A stretch of 64,000 nucleotides of DNA from Streptomyces cyaneus (GCF_004028635.1 NZ_RQJW01000022.1:1-64000), one strand, 5' to 3'. Numbered from the stretch's first letter, positions 49,252 through 57,812 are shown. The notes: generated by a model from the sequence alone, not told the origin. Made by a program: numbers and translations.

Positions 49252-49292
49252 GACTGCGCCCCGGCAGGCAGCCCGCCTGCCGGGGCGCAGTC
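49252..49292 (+). terminator. icd terminator (18-bp perfect stem)
   Basis: GACTGCGCCCCGGCAGGC, a five-base loop (AGCCC), then its exact reverse complement, starting 15 bases after the icd stop. It is the strongest hairpin seen in the window. Confidence 0.9.
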
Positions 49293-49362
49293 GTATCTCA
49301 GCCCGCCGGGGCCTCGGTCGGACGGAGGCCGACGGACCGCGGCCGGACACGACCGGTCGCCC

Positions 49363-49830
49363 TCATGCCCCGACCTCCTGCGCCCCTGTCCGCGCCGCCC
49401 GCAGACCCCGCGAGACAGCACAGGCCGCGGCGCGGACCTGGTGGGCGACCCGTGTCGGCCGGACCAGCTCGGGGGAGCCCACGACAGCGACGGCCGCGAT
49501 CACGAGGCCGCGCTCGTCGCGCACGGGAAAGGCCAGCCCGGAGCGCCCTTCGATCAGGGTGCCGTGGACGACGGCCTACCCGTCGCACCTGACCTTCGAC
49601 AGGTAACGCCTCGGTGCGGTGCCGTCCACCATGGTGTGTCGGGTGTAGGCGTGCAGCGGGGCGGCGCAGACCTCGCTCTGCAGCAGCTCGCCCGCGTGGG
49701 CCAGCAGCACCAACCCCACGGAGGTGGCGTGCAGCGGGACGCGGCGGCCCTGATCGCCGTAGAAGGGGACGACTTCGTCACCCTGGACCCGCCCGGCCCG
49801 GTGGATGCCGCTTCGGCCATCGCGGAGTTC
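49363..49830 (-). pseudogene. IclR-family regulator pseudogene (nonsense codon, N-terminus lost)
   Basis: The leftward frame encodes an IclR effector-binding domain: GRRVPLHATSVGLVLLAHAGE, APLHAYTRHTMVDG, RYLSKVRCDG, then TAG (49578-49576), then AVVHGTLIEGR, SGLAFPVRDERGLVIAAVAV and VGSPELVRPTRVAHQVR up to a natural stop at 49363. The consensus at the stop is G-Y-A/G-V, so TAC to TAG explains it. The helix-turn-helix part is absent upstream of about 49830. A fragment reading rightward at about 49837-49921 ends in LLHERR and looks like the tail of some other lost gene, which I could not identify. Confidence 0.7.
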
Positions 49831-49934
49831 CTACACCCACCCGGTCATCGACATGGCGCTGCGCGAGCGGCAGTCGGCGGGCGCGGAGGCGGCTGCCCAG
49901 CTTCTGCACGAACGGCGCTGACCCGCCGAGGGGC

Positions 49935-50555
49935 TCAGTGCTCCCCGTGCCGCCTTGCCGACTCGTTCTCCTGGGCCATGCGCCGCAGCGCCAGCAGCGC
50001 GGGCTCCAGGAGGACGGTCAGCAGCAGCGCGCGCTCCGCCAGTTCCAGCGGATCCTCGATGCCGTCGAGTTGGTCGAGATCGACGGACGCGGTCTGTTCG
50101 GCCAGGTGGGCGTAGGGCAGCAGGGTGCGCCAGTGCAGGGGGGCGCCGAGGGTGCGCAGCGAGGTCAGGGTCTCGGCGAGGGCGGCCCTGGCCGGGGCCG
50201 CCTCGTGCACGTTCCAGCCCAACTCCTTGACCAGGTCGTCGACTTCGGCTGTCTCGGGCGAGTCGGCCGCGGGCTCCTCGGCCAGCCGGATCGCACCGAG
50301 GGCGAGACCCAGGACGACGTGGGTGTCGCCGGTCTGCTCGGCCAGGGCGTTCAGTACGTCCCGGGCGGCACTCACGGACAGACCCCGCACGCCGACGAGA
50401 GCGCGGATCAGGCGCAGCCGGCGCAGATGCTGCTCGTCGTACTCGGCCTGCGTCGCGGCGGTCTGCCGTCCGGGCGGGAGCAGGCCCTCGCGGATGTAGT
50501 ACTTGATCGTCGTCACGGAGGTGCCGCTGCGGCGGCTCAGTTCGGACATGCGCAT
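49935..50555 (-). CDS. MerR-family transcriptional regulator
   Basis: A 206-residue regulator. The N-terminal winged helix reads MRMSELSRRSGTSVTTIKYYIREGLLPPG, followed by QAEYDEQHLRRLRLIRALVGVRGLSV, the MerR signature through the dimerisation helix. The C-terminal domain (about residues 80-206) is helical and lacks a cysteine metal site, so it probably senses an organic ligand. It is divergent from a DUF3291 gene and an exporter, across inverted repeats at 50579-50630, and is likely their activator or repressor. Confidence 0.9.
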   Translation of the reverse strand: MRMSELSRRSGTSVTTIKYYIREGLLPPGRQTAATQAEYDEQHLRRLRLIRALVGVRGLSVSAARDVLNALAEQTGDTHVVLGLALGAIRLAEEPAADSPETAEVDDLVKELGWNVHEAAPARAALAETLTSLRTLGAPLHWRTLLPYAHLAEQTASVDLDQLDGIEDPLELAERALLLTVLLEPALLALRRMAQENESARRHGEH

Positions 50556-50578
50556 TCGGGATCGACTCCGCTCTGGAA

Positions 50579-50630
50579 ATTGGATACCTTGACTGTCTAA
50601 TCTGGATAGTAGAGATATCCAATTCTATCC
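50579..50630. promoter_or_regulatory. GGATA/TATCC operator array between merR and the exporter operon
   Basis: GGATA occurs at 50582 and 50604, and TATCC at 50616 and 50626. The outer ATTGGATA (50579-50586) and TATCCAAT (50616-50623) are exact inverses, and GGATA-N7-TATCC (50604-50620) is a compact palindrome. TTGACT at 50589-50594 can act as a -35 for the rightward operon. Confidence 0.6.
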
Positions 50631-50658
50631 CTACGAGCAGCCGGAGAAGGCCACAGCC

Positions 50659-51060
50659 ATGCCCACTCTGCCCTGGACCACCGTCACCACCCCCGCCCCG
50701 GACGCCCAGGCGTTCGTCATGGCATCCCGCTTCGAGGTGCGCTCGCTCAAGGACGTGCCGCGCTTCTTCCTGAAGTCCCTGGCCGCGTGGAAGCAGGTCT
50801 CCGGCGCGCCCGGCGCGTACGGCGCCTCGCTGATCGCCGAGCCGTTCAAGCGCACCTTCTGGACCCTGTCGGCCTGGCAGGACAAGGAGGCGCTGTACGC
50901 GTACGCGAAGACCGAACCGCACCGCTCGATCATGACCGGCCTGCGGCCCACGATGAAGGACTCGACCTTCACGTTCTGGCAGGTCCCGGCCGCCGACCTG
51001 CCCATCGACTGGGCGGACGCCCGGCGCCGGCTCGCCGAGCAGCAGACCACCGGCTTCTGA
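50659..51060 (+). CDS. DUF3291/antibiotic-monooxygenase-like protein
   Basis: A 133-residue ferredoxin-fold protein: ASRFEVRSLKDVPRFFLKSLAAWKQV, then FKRTFWTLSAWQDKEALYAYAKTEPH, the SxWxDxxxxxxFxxxxxH pattern of small heme-degrading-type or ABM monooxygenases and DUF3291 relatives. The histidine in EPHRSIM is at the usual conserved position. The exact activity is unknown. It lies between the MerR regulator and an MFS exporter gene, so it may modify or sense the drug that the exporter handles. Confidence 0.8.
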   Translation: MPTLPWTTVTTPAPDAQAFVMASRFEVRSLKDVPRFFLKSLAAWKQVSGAPGAYGASLIAEPFKRTFWTLSAWQDKEALYAYAKTEPHRSIMTGLRPTMKDSTFTFWQVPAADLPIDWADARRRLAEQQTTGF

Positions 51061-51102
51061 GCCCTCACCGGCCCAGCCCCTCCCCGAGGAGAGACCCCCG
51101 CC

Positions 51103-52548
51103 ATGACGCTGTCCGAACAGAACCCGGCCCTCGCCGACCCCGTCACCACACCGGACTCCCCCGCCGGCCGGCACATCCCCCTGTGGCTGGCGATCGTGGC
51201 GTGCAGCGTGCCCATGTTCATGGTCGCGCTCGACAACCTCGTCGTCTCGACCGCCCTGCACACCCTGGCCGTCGATCTGGACGCCACCACCCAGCAGTTG
51301 CAGTGGTTCGTCAACGCCTACGTGCTCAGCTTCGCCTGTCTGCTGATGACCGGCGCGGCGCTCGGCGACCGCTTCGGCCGCCGCCGCGTCTTCCTGCTCG
51401 GCATCGCCGTGTTCACGATGGCCTCCATCGGCTGCGGACTGTCCGACACGAGCGCCCAGCTGATCACCTTCCGCGCGATCCAGGGCTTCGGCGCGGCGGC
51501 CGTGATGCCGCTGTCGCTGACTCTGCTCTCCCACGCGGTGCCGGAGCGGCTGCGCGCCATGGCACTTGGCGTGTGGTCCGGCGTGAGCGGCCTGGCCGTG
51601 GCGATGGGTCCGGTGGCGGGCGGCGCGGTGGTCGACGGCCTGGACTGGCGGTGGATCTTCTGGATCAACGTGCCGGTGTGCGTGATCGCCGTCCCGTTGG
51701 TCCTCTTCGCCCTGCGCGAGAGCTCCCTGCCCGAAGTCCGCCTCGACCTGGTGGGCATGCTGCTGGCCGCGGCCGGCCTGTGCGCCGTGGTGTGGGCCAT
51801 CGTGCATGGCGAGCAGGACGGCTGGACCTCGGCGAAGGTGCTGGGGGCGTTCGCGGCCGGCGCCGTGCTGCTGGCCCTCTTCGTCGCCTGGGAGGCCCGC
51901 GTCCCCCATCCCATGTTGCCGCTGTCCTTCTACCGGGTACGCGCCTTCACCCTCACCAACATCGTCTCCGCGACCATGTATTTCGGCGTCTTCGGCTCCC
52001 TGTTCCTGCTCGCCCAGTACCTGCAGATCGTGCCCCCGCGCACCCCGCTGGAGGCAGGTGTCCGCACCCTCGCGTGGACCCTCATGCCGATGTTCGTCGC
52101 CCCGGTCGCCGGGCTGCTCACCGACAAGGTCGGCGGCGGCCGGCTCATGGCCCTGGGTCTGTTCCTGCAGGGCGTCGGCCTGGGCTGGATCAACCTGGTC
52201 GCCGACACCGACACGGCGTACTCCTCCCTGGTCGGCCCCATGATCGTGGCCGGCATCGGCATGGGCTTCGTGTTCGCGCCGACGGCGGCCGTCGTGCTCG
52301 GCTCGGTCGCCAAGGAACACGCGGGCAAGGCGTCGGGCGCCAACACGACGGTGCGGGAGATCGGCGGCGCGCTCGGCATCGCCGTACTCAGCACGGTGTT
52401 CGTGACGTACGGCGGCCCGCAGGGCCCGCAGCAGTTCGTCGACGGACTGCGTCCCGCGGTGTGGGTCGGCGTGGCGGTCGTCTTCGCCGGCGCACTGTGC
52501 GCCCTCGGCATCCCGCGCCGGCCCCGCCCGGCGGACACGGAGGGGTGA
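51103..52548 (+). CDS. MFS drug exporter, DHA2/EmrB-QacA type
   Basis: A 481-residue transporter with 14 predicted helices. Family marks are FMVALDNLVVSTALHTLAVDL (helix 1 with the acidic residue), QLQWFVNAYVLSFACLLM, GDRFGRRRVFLLG (motif A) and GVSGLAVAMGPVAGG (motif C). It exports lipophilic or cationic drugs using the proton gradient. GAGGAGAG precedes the ATG. The order merR < > DUF3291 - MFS - tetR is that of a small resistance cassette. Confidence 0.92.
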   Translation: MTLSEQNPALADPVTTPDSPAGRHIPLWLAIVACSVPMFMVALDNLVVSTALHTLAVDLDATTQQLQWFVNAYVLSFACLLMTGAALGDRFGRRRVFLLGIAVFTMASIGCGLSDTSAQLITFRAIQGFGAAAVMPLSLTLLSHAVPERLRAMALGVWSGVSGLAVAMGPVAGGAVVDGLDWRWIFWINVPVCVIAVPLVLFALRESSLPEVRLDLVGMLLAAAGLCAVVWAIVHGEQDGWTSAKVLGAFAAGAVLLALFVAWEARVPHPMLPLSFYRVRAFTLTNIVSATMYFGVFGSLFLLAQYLQIVPPRTPLEAGVRTLAWTLMPMFVAPVAGLLTDKVGGGRLMALGLFLQGVGLGWINLVADTDTAYSSLVGPMIVAGIGMGFVFAPTAAVVLGSVAKEHAGKASGANTTVREIGGALGIAVLSTVFVTYGGPQGPQQFVDGLRPAVWVGVAVVFAGALCALGIPRRPRPADTEG

Positions 52549-52558
52549 ACCCGTCCGC

Positions 52559-53044
52559 ATGGTGAGGACGAGCGCGGCAGCTCGGCGGGAGGCCGTGGTG
52601 CTCGTGGCGCCGGCGGAGTTCGCGCGGCAGGGCTACCACGCCACCTCGACCGGGGCGATCGCCCGGCGCGTGGGCGTCTCGCAGCCGTACCTGTTCCGGC
52701 TTTTCCCCGACAAGAGGGCCATATTCGTCGCCGCCGCGCTCAGGTCCTTGGAGGACACCCGCCTGGTCATGGAGGAGGCGGCCAGGGCACTGGAGGGCGC
52801 GCAGGCGCGCCACGCCGTGGCGCAGGCGTGCACCCGGCTCGTCATGGAGCAGCCCGACCGACTGGCCATGCAGCTCCAGTCCTGCCCGGCCGTGGCCGCC
52901 GCCGAGGCGGCGGGCGACCACGCGTTCGGCGAGGCGATACGGGGCGGCTGGACCCGGCTCTGGGAGACGGTACACATGGCCCTGGGAGCCGACGCCGATG
53001 AGACGTCGGCCTTCCTGGCCCGCGGGGTGCTGCTCAACGTCTGA
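52559..53044 (+). CDS. TetR-family regulator, C-terminus altered by a frameshift
   Basis: The 161-residue product has a good TetR helix-turn-helix (ARQGYHATSTGAIARRVGVSQPYLFRLFPDKRAIF, about residues 22-56) and a helical core with FGEAIRGGWTRLWETVHMAL. It ends FLARGVLLNV-stop. The next frame continues LTAMGFPPRHRVW, exactly the usual family ending (LLNVLTAMGFP), so one base (a C) seems to be missing at about 53041. The frameshift removes only the last residues or so, and the protein may still work. It is ten bases downstream of the MFS gene, in the same operon. Confidence 0.8.
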   Translation: MVRTSAAARREAVVLVAPAEFARQGYHATSTGAIARRVGVSQPYLFRLFPDKRAIFVAAALRSLEDTRLVMEEAARALEGAQARHAVAQACTRLVMEQPDRLAMQLQSCPAVAAAEAAGDHAFGEAIRGGWTRLWETVHMALGADADETSAFLARGVLLNV

Positions 53045-53098
53045 CGGCGATGGGGTTTCCGCCCCGGCACCGCGTGTGGCAGTGGGCCGGGCCGACCC

Positions 53099-54214
53099 TC
53101 AGCCGGGCAGCGCGAGCTCCAGCTCCAGCCAGCGGGCCAGGTCCTCGATCTCCCGGCCGATCTCCGCGCTCATGGCCTTGGTGAACGGCACGTCCTCGTG
53201 GATCGCGTTCACGCGCAGCACTCCGGCCTTGCGCTCGGCGGCGGCGTCGAGCTTTCCGACCAGCCGATCGCCGTAGAGGACGGGAAGCGCGAAGTACCCC
53301 CAGCGGCGCTTGGCGGCGGGCTTGTACATCTCCAGCTGGTACTCGTACTCGAACAGCTCGGTGGTGCGTCTACGGTCGTGGACGAGCCGGTCGAACGGGG
53401 AGAGCAGGGCGGCCCGTCCCTCGAAGGTCAGCCCCAACTGGGCTGGATCCACACGCCACTTGCCCCGCACGCCTTCGACGACGGCCGGCTCACCGGCCTC
53501 CCCCACGTCCGCCGGCTCGACCTGGCACTCCGGGCCTCGCGCGCGGGCGATGCCCAACGCCCGCAGCCGTCGCTCGTCCCGGATACGCAGCGCCTCCTGC
53601 ACGGGGACCGCGGGCGTGTCCGGGTAGACCCGCTCGGCCAGGTCCCACAGGCGGTCACCGCCGCGGCGTCCCGCCACGGCGACCTCGCCGCGCTGCACCA
53701 TGAGCTCCAGGAGCTTGGTGACATTGCGGTTATTGGTCCACCCGCTCGACTTCCACGGCAGTGCGCAGGTGTCGGGCAGTTCGCGGGAAGGCAGCGGCCC
53801 TGCGGCGCCGAGCCGGTCGAGTATGTCCCGGCGGCAGGCGTCGTTGGCGCCCACCCACGTGCGGTGGTACTCACGCCAGGAGGAAGGTGTCCCCCGCTCG
53901 GGCCACTCGGCCATCTCGGCGCGGTACAGCGCGAGATCCTCACCGGGCCGGATCATGGCCTGCAACTCCAGCACCGTCCGGTCGGCGAGGGCGGCGGTCA
54001 GGTCGGCCGGTGAGTAACCGGCGGACCCGAGCCGGCTCCACGCCACGAGATCGGCGTTGGGCGCTATGGCGGCGGTCGGGTCGATCTGCAGCAAAGTCAG
54101 CCGTCTCATGACATCGAGCAGCCCGGTCGGCCGGGAGCCGTCCAACAGCTGGGCGCGCACGGCAATACGGCGGGCTTCGGCACGGGAGAGCTCATGCACG
54201 GTCACCTGCGTCAC
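53099..54214 (-). CDS. AlkZ/YcaQ-like winged-helix DNA glycosylase (HTH_42)
   Basis: A 371-residue protein of the HTH_42 superfamily. LSRAEARRIAVRAQLLDG opens it. RRLTLLQIDPTAAI places the catalytic Q-x-D motif at Gln43 and Asp45, as in E. coli YcaQ, which unhooks interstrand DNA crosslinks; AlkZ of azinomycin producers has Q-x-Q instead. Winged-helix repeats follow, and the C-terminal beta domain has LLSPFDRLVHDRRRTTELFEYEY and KRRWGYFALPVLYGDRLVGKLD. It probably repairs alkylated or crosslinked bases in the cytoplasm. It is a general repair gene in many Streptomyces, so a self-resistance role for the PKS product is only a possibility. Confidence 0.88.
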   Translation of the reverse strand: MTQVTVHELSRAEARRIAVRAQLLDGSRPTGLLDVMRRLTLLQIDPTAAIAPNADLVAWSRLGSAGYSPADLTAALADRTVLELQAMIRPGEDLALYRAEMAEWPERGTPSSWREYHRTWVGANDACRRDILDRLGAAGPLPSRELPDTCALPWKSSGWTNNRNVTKLLELMVQRGEVAVAGRRGGDRLWDLAERVYPDTPAVPVQEALRIRDERRLRALGIARARGPECQVEPADVGEAGEPAVVEGVRGKWRVDPAQLGLTFEGRAALLSPFDRLVHDRRRTTELFEYEYQLEMYKPAAKRRWGYFALPVLYGDRLVGKLDAAAERKAGVLRVNAIHEDVPFTKAMSAEIGREIEDLARWLELELALPG

Positions 54215-54324
54215 CTGCCCCGGATCAGGACGTACGGCGCAGCCAGGTCGGCGGGCCGCTGGTTGCTGATGTTCATGCTGTGATGGTGCACCACGCCACT
54301 GACAACGCCCCGGGAGCAGCTGTG

Positions 54325-55122
54325 ATGACCCCTGCCGTGCCGTCGTTCGAGTTGCTCCCCGGAGCCGAGGGGTCGCCGGTGATCCTGCATGTGCCGCACT
54401 CGGCGCGGGAGATACCGCCCGAGGTGCGCGCGGGGATCGTGCTGGACGACTCCGCGCTGGAGCGGGAGCTGGACCACATCGTCGACGCGCACACCGCGGA
54501 GCTCGCTCAGGAGGCGGTCGGGGCGGCGGAGATCACCCCGTGGCGGTTCGTCAACCGGCTCTCGCGGCTGGTCGTCGATCCGGAGCGGTTCCCGGACGAG
54601 CGGGAGGAGATGCTGGCCGTGGGCATGGGTGCCGTCTACACGCGGACCACGCACAAGGCACCGCTGAGGCCTGCGGACGCCGACCCCGAGCCGCTCGTCG
54701 AGCGGTACTTCCGGCCGTACGCGAAGGCCATGACGGACGCCGTGGCCGATCGGCTCACCGTCACCGGCCGGGCCGTGATCATCGACGTCCACTCCTACCC
54801 GACCGCGCCGCTCCCCTACGAACTGCACGGAGTGGGCCCACGGCCGCCGGTCTGCCTGGGCACCGACTCCTTCCACACGCCGCCCGAACTGCTCGCCGCG
54901 GCCCGGGAGGCGTTCGCGCCGTGCGGGGAGACGGGGCTGGACAGCCCGTTCAGCGGCACGTACGTCCCGCTGGAGTTCTACGGCACCGATCCCCGGGTGG
55001 CCGCCCTGATGATCGAGATCCGTCGGGACACGTACATGGCGGAGCCGGGCGGTCCGGCCGGTCCCGGACTCACCCGGCTCGCGCGGGCGCTGGCGGCGCT
55101 GGTGGACGCCGCCTCCCGCTGA
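54325..55122 (+). CDS. N-formylglutamate amidohydrolase family protein
   Basis: A 265-residue hydrolase of the FGase family: VILHVPHSAREIPPEVRAG at the N-terminus with the PHS/G motif, ELDHIVDAHTAEL, FVNRLSRLVVDPERFPDE, and ALIIDVHSY-type VIIDVHSYPTAPLPYE, whose His and Asp are candidate metal or acid ligands. It ends with LEFYGTDPRVAALMIEIRRDTYM. It would release formate from N-formylglutamate in histidine breakdown or act on a related formyl amide. The ATG at 54325 follows GGGAGC; an in-frame ATG at 54280 would lengthen it by 15 residues. Confidence 0.85.
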   Translation: MTPAVPSFELLPGAEGSPVILHVPHSAREIPPEVRAGIVLDDSALERELDHIVDAHTAELAQEAVGAAEITPWRFVNRLSRLVVDPERFPDEREEMLAVGMGAVYTRTTHKAPLRPADADPEPLVERYFRPYAKAMTDAVADRLTVTGRAVIIDVHSYPTAPLPYELHGVGPRPPVCLGTDSFHTPPELLAAAREAFAPCGETGLDSPFSGTYVPLEFYGTDPRVAALMIEIRRDTYMAEPGGPAGPGLTRLARALAALVDAASR

Positions 55123-55131
55123 CGCGGTGGG

Positions 55132-55635
55132 TCAGGCCCGCAGCCACTCCGTGACCACGACCTCCCCGCCGGTCCGCAGCCGCAGGGCGAAGGGGCCGCT
55201 CGGCGGTGCGTCACTGGTGAAGCGGCCCATGTCGTCGGCCACGACCGGCATGACCGTCTGCGGGCCGCCGAGCACCTCGATCCGCGCCTGCTGCGGCGGC
55301 AGCACCTGCCCCATTAGCCCGTGCGTGCTCACCTCCACGTCGACGGTCACCTCGCCGGCGCGGAAGGTCAGCATCCGCGGCACGTCCGTCGCTCCCCTGA
55401 CCGGAATGGCGTCCACCACCGAGTCGAAGGTCAACTCGGCGATCCGAGCGTCGAGGTCGTGCAGTGCGAACGCCTCGACGGCGATCTGCCGCAGTTGGGC
55501 GGGGACCGGGTCCAGGATGGTGGCGGCCTGGCGGAGTTCCTCCTCCAGCAACTCGACGGCGAACCCGTCGTCGCCCAGGGACTGTTCGCCGAGGGGCTCT
55601 TCGCCCGTCACTTCGTCGTTCATGTCGTCGTTCAC
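55132..55635 (-). CDS. Small acidic protein coupled to the ECF sigma gene, unknown function
   Basis: A 167-residue protein with no family I recognise. Residues 1-35 are highly acidic, residues about 35-70 look helical (LRQIAVEAFALHDLDARIAEL), and the second half is a beta-sandwich-like repeat of short strands (VTVDVEVSTHGLMGQVLPP, FALRLRTGGEVVVTEWLRA). There are no membrane segments, so it is not a classical membrane anti-sigma factor. The GTG at 55635 overlaps the sigma-factor stop (GTGA). In related loci that I remember, a protein of this kind sits between an ECF sigma factor and a CHAT or subtilase gene; it might be a soluble regulator or a protease substrate. Confidence 0.65.
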   Translation of the reverse strand: MNDDMNDEVTGEEPLGEQSLGDDGFAVELLEEELRQAATILDPVPAQLRQIAVEAFALHDLDARIAELTFDSVVDAIPVRGATDVPRMLTFRAGEVTVDVEVSTHGLMGQVLPPQQARIEVLGGPQTVMPVVADDMGRFTSDAPPSGPFALRLRTGGEVVVTEWLRA

Positions 55636-56207
55636 AGCGCTCCCCGTGCGTCGATGCGGGCCCGAAGTCGGCGCAGACAGCGCTGGCGCAGCGGCCCGAT
55701 GCTGCCCACGGCGATGCCCAGTGCGGCGGACACCTCCTGGTAGCTGGGCGGCGGCGAGGCCATCAGCACGCGCAGCAACTGGCGGCAGCGGTCGCCGAGT
55801 TCCTCGAACTCCTGCCACATCCAGCGGATGCGCTCACTCTCGGCGGCCGCCTCCTCCGAGTCCAGGACCGACTGTTCGGGCGTACGTTCCTCGCTGACCC
55901 GGTCGAGCAGCTGCGGATCGCTCGTCACCGTCAGCCGCCTTGAGCTCTTGAGCACCTTCAGACACTCGTGCCGTGCGGTGCTCGCGAGCCAGGATCCGGC
56001 CTTCTCGGGTTCACGGATGCGCCCGAGGTGCTGGGCAAAGCGGAACCAGACGGTCTGGTAGACCTCATGGGCGTCGGCGTCGCCCAGCCGGTGCGCGCGC
56101 ACGACGGACCACACCAGTGGGCTCAGCCCTTCCACGAGCGCCTTCCAGGCCGCCGCGTCACCGTCGACGGCGGACTGGACCAAGGCACCGACATCTGCAC
56201 GGTCCAC
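55632..56207 (-). CDS. ECF-type RNA polymerase sigma factor
   Basis: A 191-residue sigma-70-family protein with region 2 at about residues 10-85 (LVEGLSPLVWSVVRAHRLGDADAHEVYQTVWF split over core binding and -10 recognition, then LASTARHECLKVLKS) and region 4 at about 125-185 (LGDRCRQLLRVLMASPPPSYQEVSAAL, IGPLRQRCLRRLR). The GTG at 56207 is preferred because of GAGGGG just upstream; the ATG at 56270 overlapping the subtilase stop (ATGA) is a real alternative. No promoter with an obvious ECF signature was identified. It is the middle gene of subtilase - sigma - small protein. Confidence 0.88.
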   Translation of the reverse strand: MDRADVGALVQSAVDGDAAAWKALVEGLSPLVWSVVRAHRLGDADAHEVYQTVWFRFAQHLGRIREPEKAGSWLASTARHECLKVLKSSRRLTVTSDPQLLDRVSEERTPEQSVLDSEEAAAESERIRWMWQEFEELGDRCRQLLRVLMASPPPSYQEVSAALGIAVGSIGPLRQRCLRRLRARIDARGAL

Positions 56208-56266
56208 AGCCCCACCCCTCGTGTACGGCAAGTCATCGTACGCCGCGGAGGGGACGGTTCCGACCC

Positions 56267-57703
56267 TCATGAGCGAGGAGCCGGGGGCGTGACGGGGGCA
56301 GGGCGCCAGGTCGGAGGGCGAAGGGCCGGCACATGCGCCCCCCGCACCTCCGCGAACCCGGAGTTCGCCGCGAGCATCTTGTACCGGGCGACACGCGGGT
56401 CGCGTTCCTGCTGCGCGGTCATGTGGGCGGCGACCATGCCGGCGACGATCGGAGTGGCGAACGAGGTGCCGCTCCAGTACGCGAGCCCCTCGAACATCAC
56501 CTGGTCGGGCTTGGTGGTGCCGCCCTGCTCGCTCAACACGCCGGTGTGGCGCGGGGACTGGCAGGTGCAGGAGTAGCCGAAGCCGTACCGGCAGTCGTCG
56601 TAGGTGGAGTGCTGGTACACGTACGGCACGGGCGCGTCGAAGCCGGTGAGGGCGCTGGTGAGGCGCTCGCCGGGCGCGTACACCTTCACCCAGCCGCCGT
56701 GGTTGCTGAAACAGGCGCCGAACTCGCCGTCGCCGCGCAGCGCTCCGACCGACAGCACGACGTCCTGGTAGTCGGGCAGGTCGGCGTAGGCGGCGGGCCA
56801 GAAGGGCATGGCGCTGCCGTTGTTGCCGGCCGCCGCGACGAGCAGGGTGCGCTGGTCGCGCAGCTCCTGCATGAAGGCCTCGACGCCGAGCAGGGCGTCG
56901 GTGCGGCCGTTGGAGGTGCCGGCGGAGAGGCTGAGGATGTCGGGCCAGCCGCCCACGTCGACGGCCTCGAAGAGCTTCTCGCCGAACTCGGACTCCAGGA
57001 TGGCGCCCGCGTCGTTGAGGGAGTTGCGGACCGTGATGTCCGTGTTGGGCGCGACGGCGCCGACGAGCCCGGCGATGAAGGTCCCGTGGCCGACGTACTG
57101 CTGGAGGATGCCGTCGTCGTCGCACTCCTTGACCTGGGCATCGCCCTCGGTGTGGGCCAGCAGCGGGAAGGAGCGGAAGTCGTGCACGAGGCCGGTGTCG
57201 ATGACGAGGACGCCGACCGCGGTGTCCGGGTCGTGGACGCCCTCGGCCGCCGCGGGGTTGATCCCGCCGACGAGCGGGGCCGGCACGGGTTCGTCGCCGG
57301 GACAGGAGTTGACCCGCCCCGTGATCCCCACCAGGTGGTTGCGGCTGACGATGCGCCGTCCGGCCCGTCCCTCCGTCTCGCGCAGGGCGCGCAGGGCGTG
57401 CGCGACCGTCGGGTCGCCGCTCCGGTCGCCCTCGCCGGGGTCACCGACCTGGATGCGGGTGATGCCTGAGCGGTTGGTCTGCGGGCTCGCGCGGCGCACG
57501 TTGTCCTGGACCAGGTCGGGGTGGGCGGTGAAGTGCGCCCGCACGGTGTCCTCGACGACACGGGCGTCCTCGCCGTCGCGGACCAGTACGTAGCCCTTCT
57601 CGTAGATGAACTCGGCGGAGTCGTCCGGTCCCATCGCGAGGGGGACGTCGGGCATGGAGCGCTGGATCTGCTCGAACTGCTCGTGGAATCGCTGTGGTGC
57701 CAT
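56267..57703 (-). CDS. Subtilisin-like S8 peptidase without signal peptide
   Basis: A 478-residue serine protease. The triad is Asp169 (VLVIDTG), His206 (GHGTFIAG) and Ser414 (SGTSFATP), with oxyanion Asn294 (AAGNNG). There is no signal peptide or transmembrane segment: the N-terminus MAPQRFHEQFEQIQ is soluble, so it should be cytoplasmic or exported by an unusual route. Residues 1-160 form an extra domain of unknown type that may act as propeptide or sensor. A cysteine-rich insertion (DDCRYGFGYSCTCQS, about residues 370-383) lies before the serine motif. It is divergent from the CHAT protease gene across 109 bases and coupled to the sigma factor. Confidence 0.9.
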   Translation of the reverse strand: MAPQRFHEQFEQIQRSMPDVPLAMGPDDSAEFIYEKGYVLVRDGEDARVVEDTVRAHFTAHPDLVQDNVRRASPQTNRSGITRIQVGDPGEGDRSGDPTVAHALRALRETEGRAGRRIVSRNHLVGITGRVNSCPGDEPVPAPLVGGINPAAAEGVHDPDTAVGVLVIDTGLVHDFRSFPLLAHTEGDAQVKECDDDGILQQYVGHGTFIAGLVGAVAPNTDITVRNSLNDAGAILESEFGEKLFEAVDVGGWPDILSLSAGTSNGRTDALLGVEAFMQELRDQRTLLVAAAGNNGSAMPFWPAAYADLPDYQDVVLSVGALRGDGEFGACFSNHGGWVKVYAPGERLTSALTGFDAPVPYVYQHSTYDDCRYGFGYSCTCQSPRHTGVLSEQGGTTKPDQVMFEGLAYWSGTSFATPIVAGMVAAHMTAQQERDPRVARYKMLAANSGFAEVRGAHVPALRPPTWRPAPVTPPAPRS

Positions 57704-57812
57704 GGCGGGTCCTCCCCCTGAGGCGACGTTCGTCAGTCAGAGCCTGACGGTCGCTCATTGATACAGCGCCAAACCGGTGTGGCACGGTTCCGTGGCAACT
57801 ACCATCCGTGGA

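Noticed and set aside
49837..49921. Short plus-strand frame ending LLHERR
   Set aside because: It looks like the tail of a real protein, but without a start or a recognisable family it cannot be listed as a gene.
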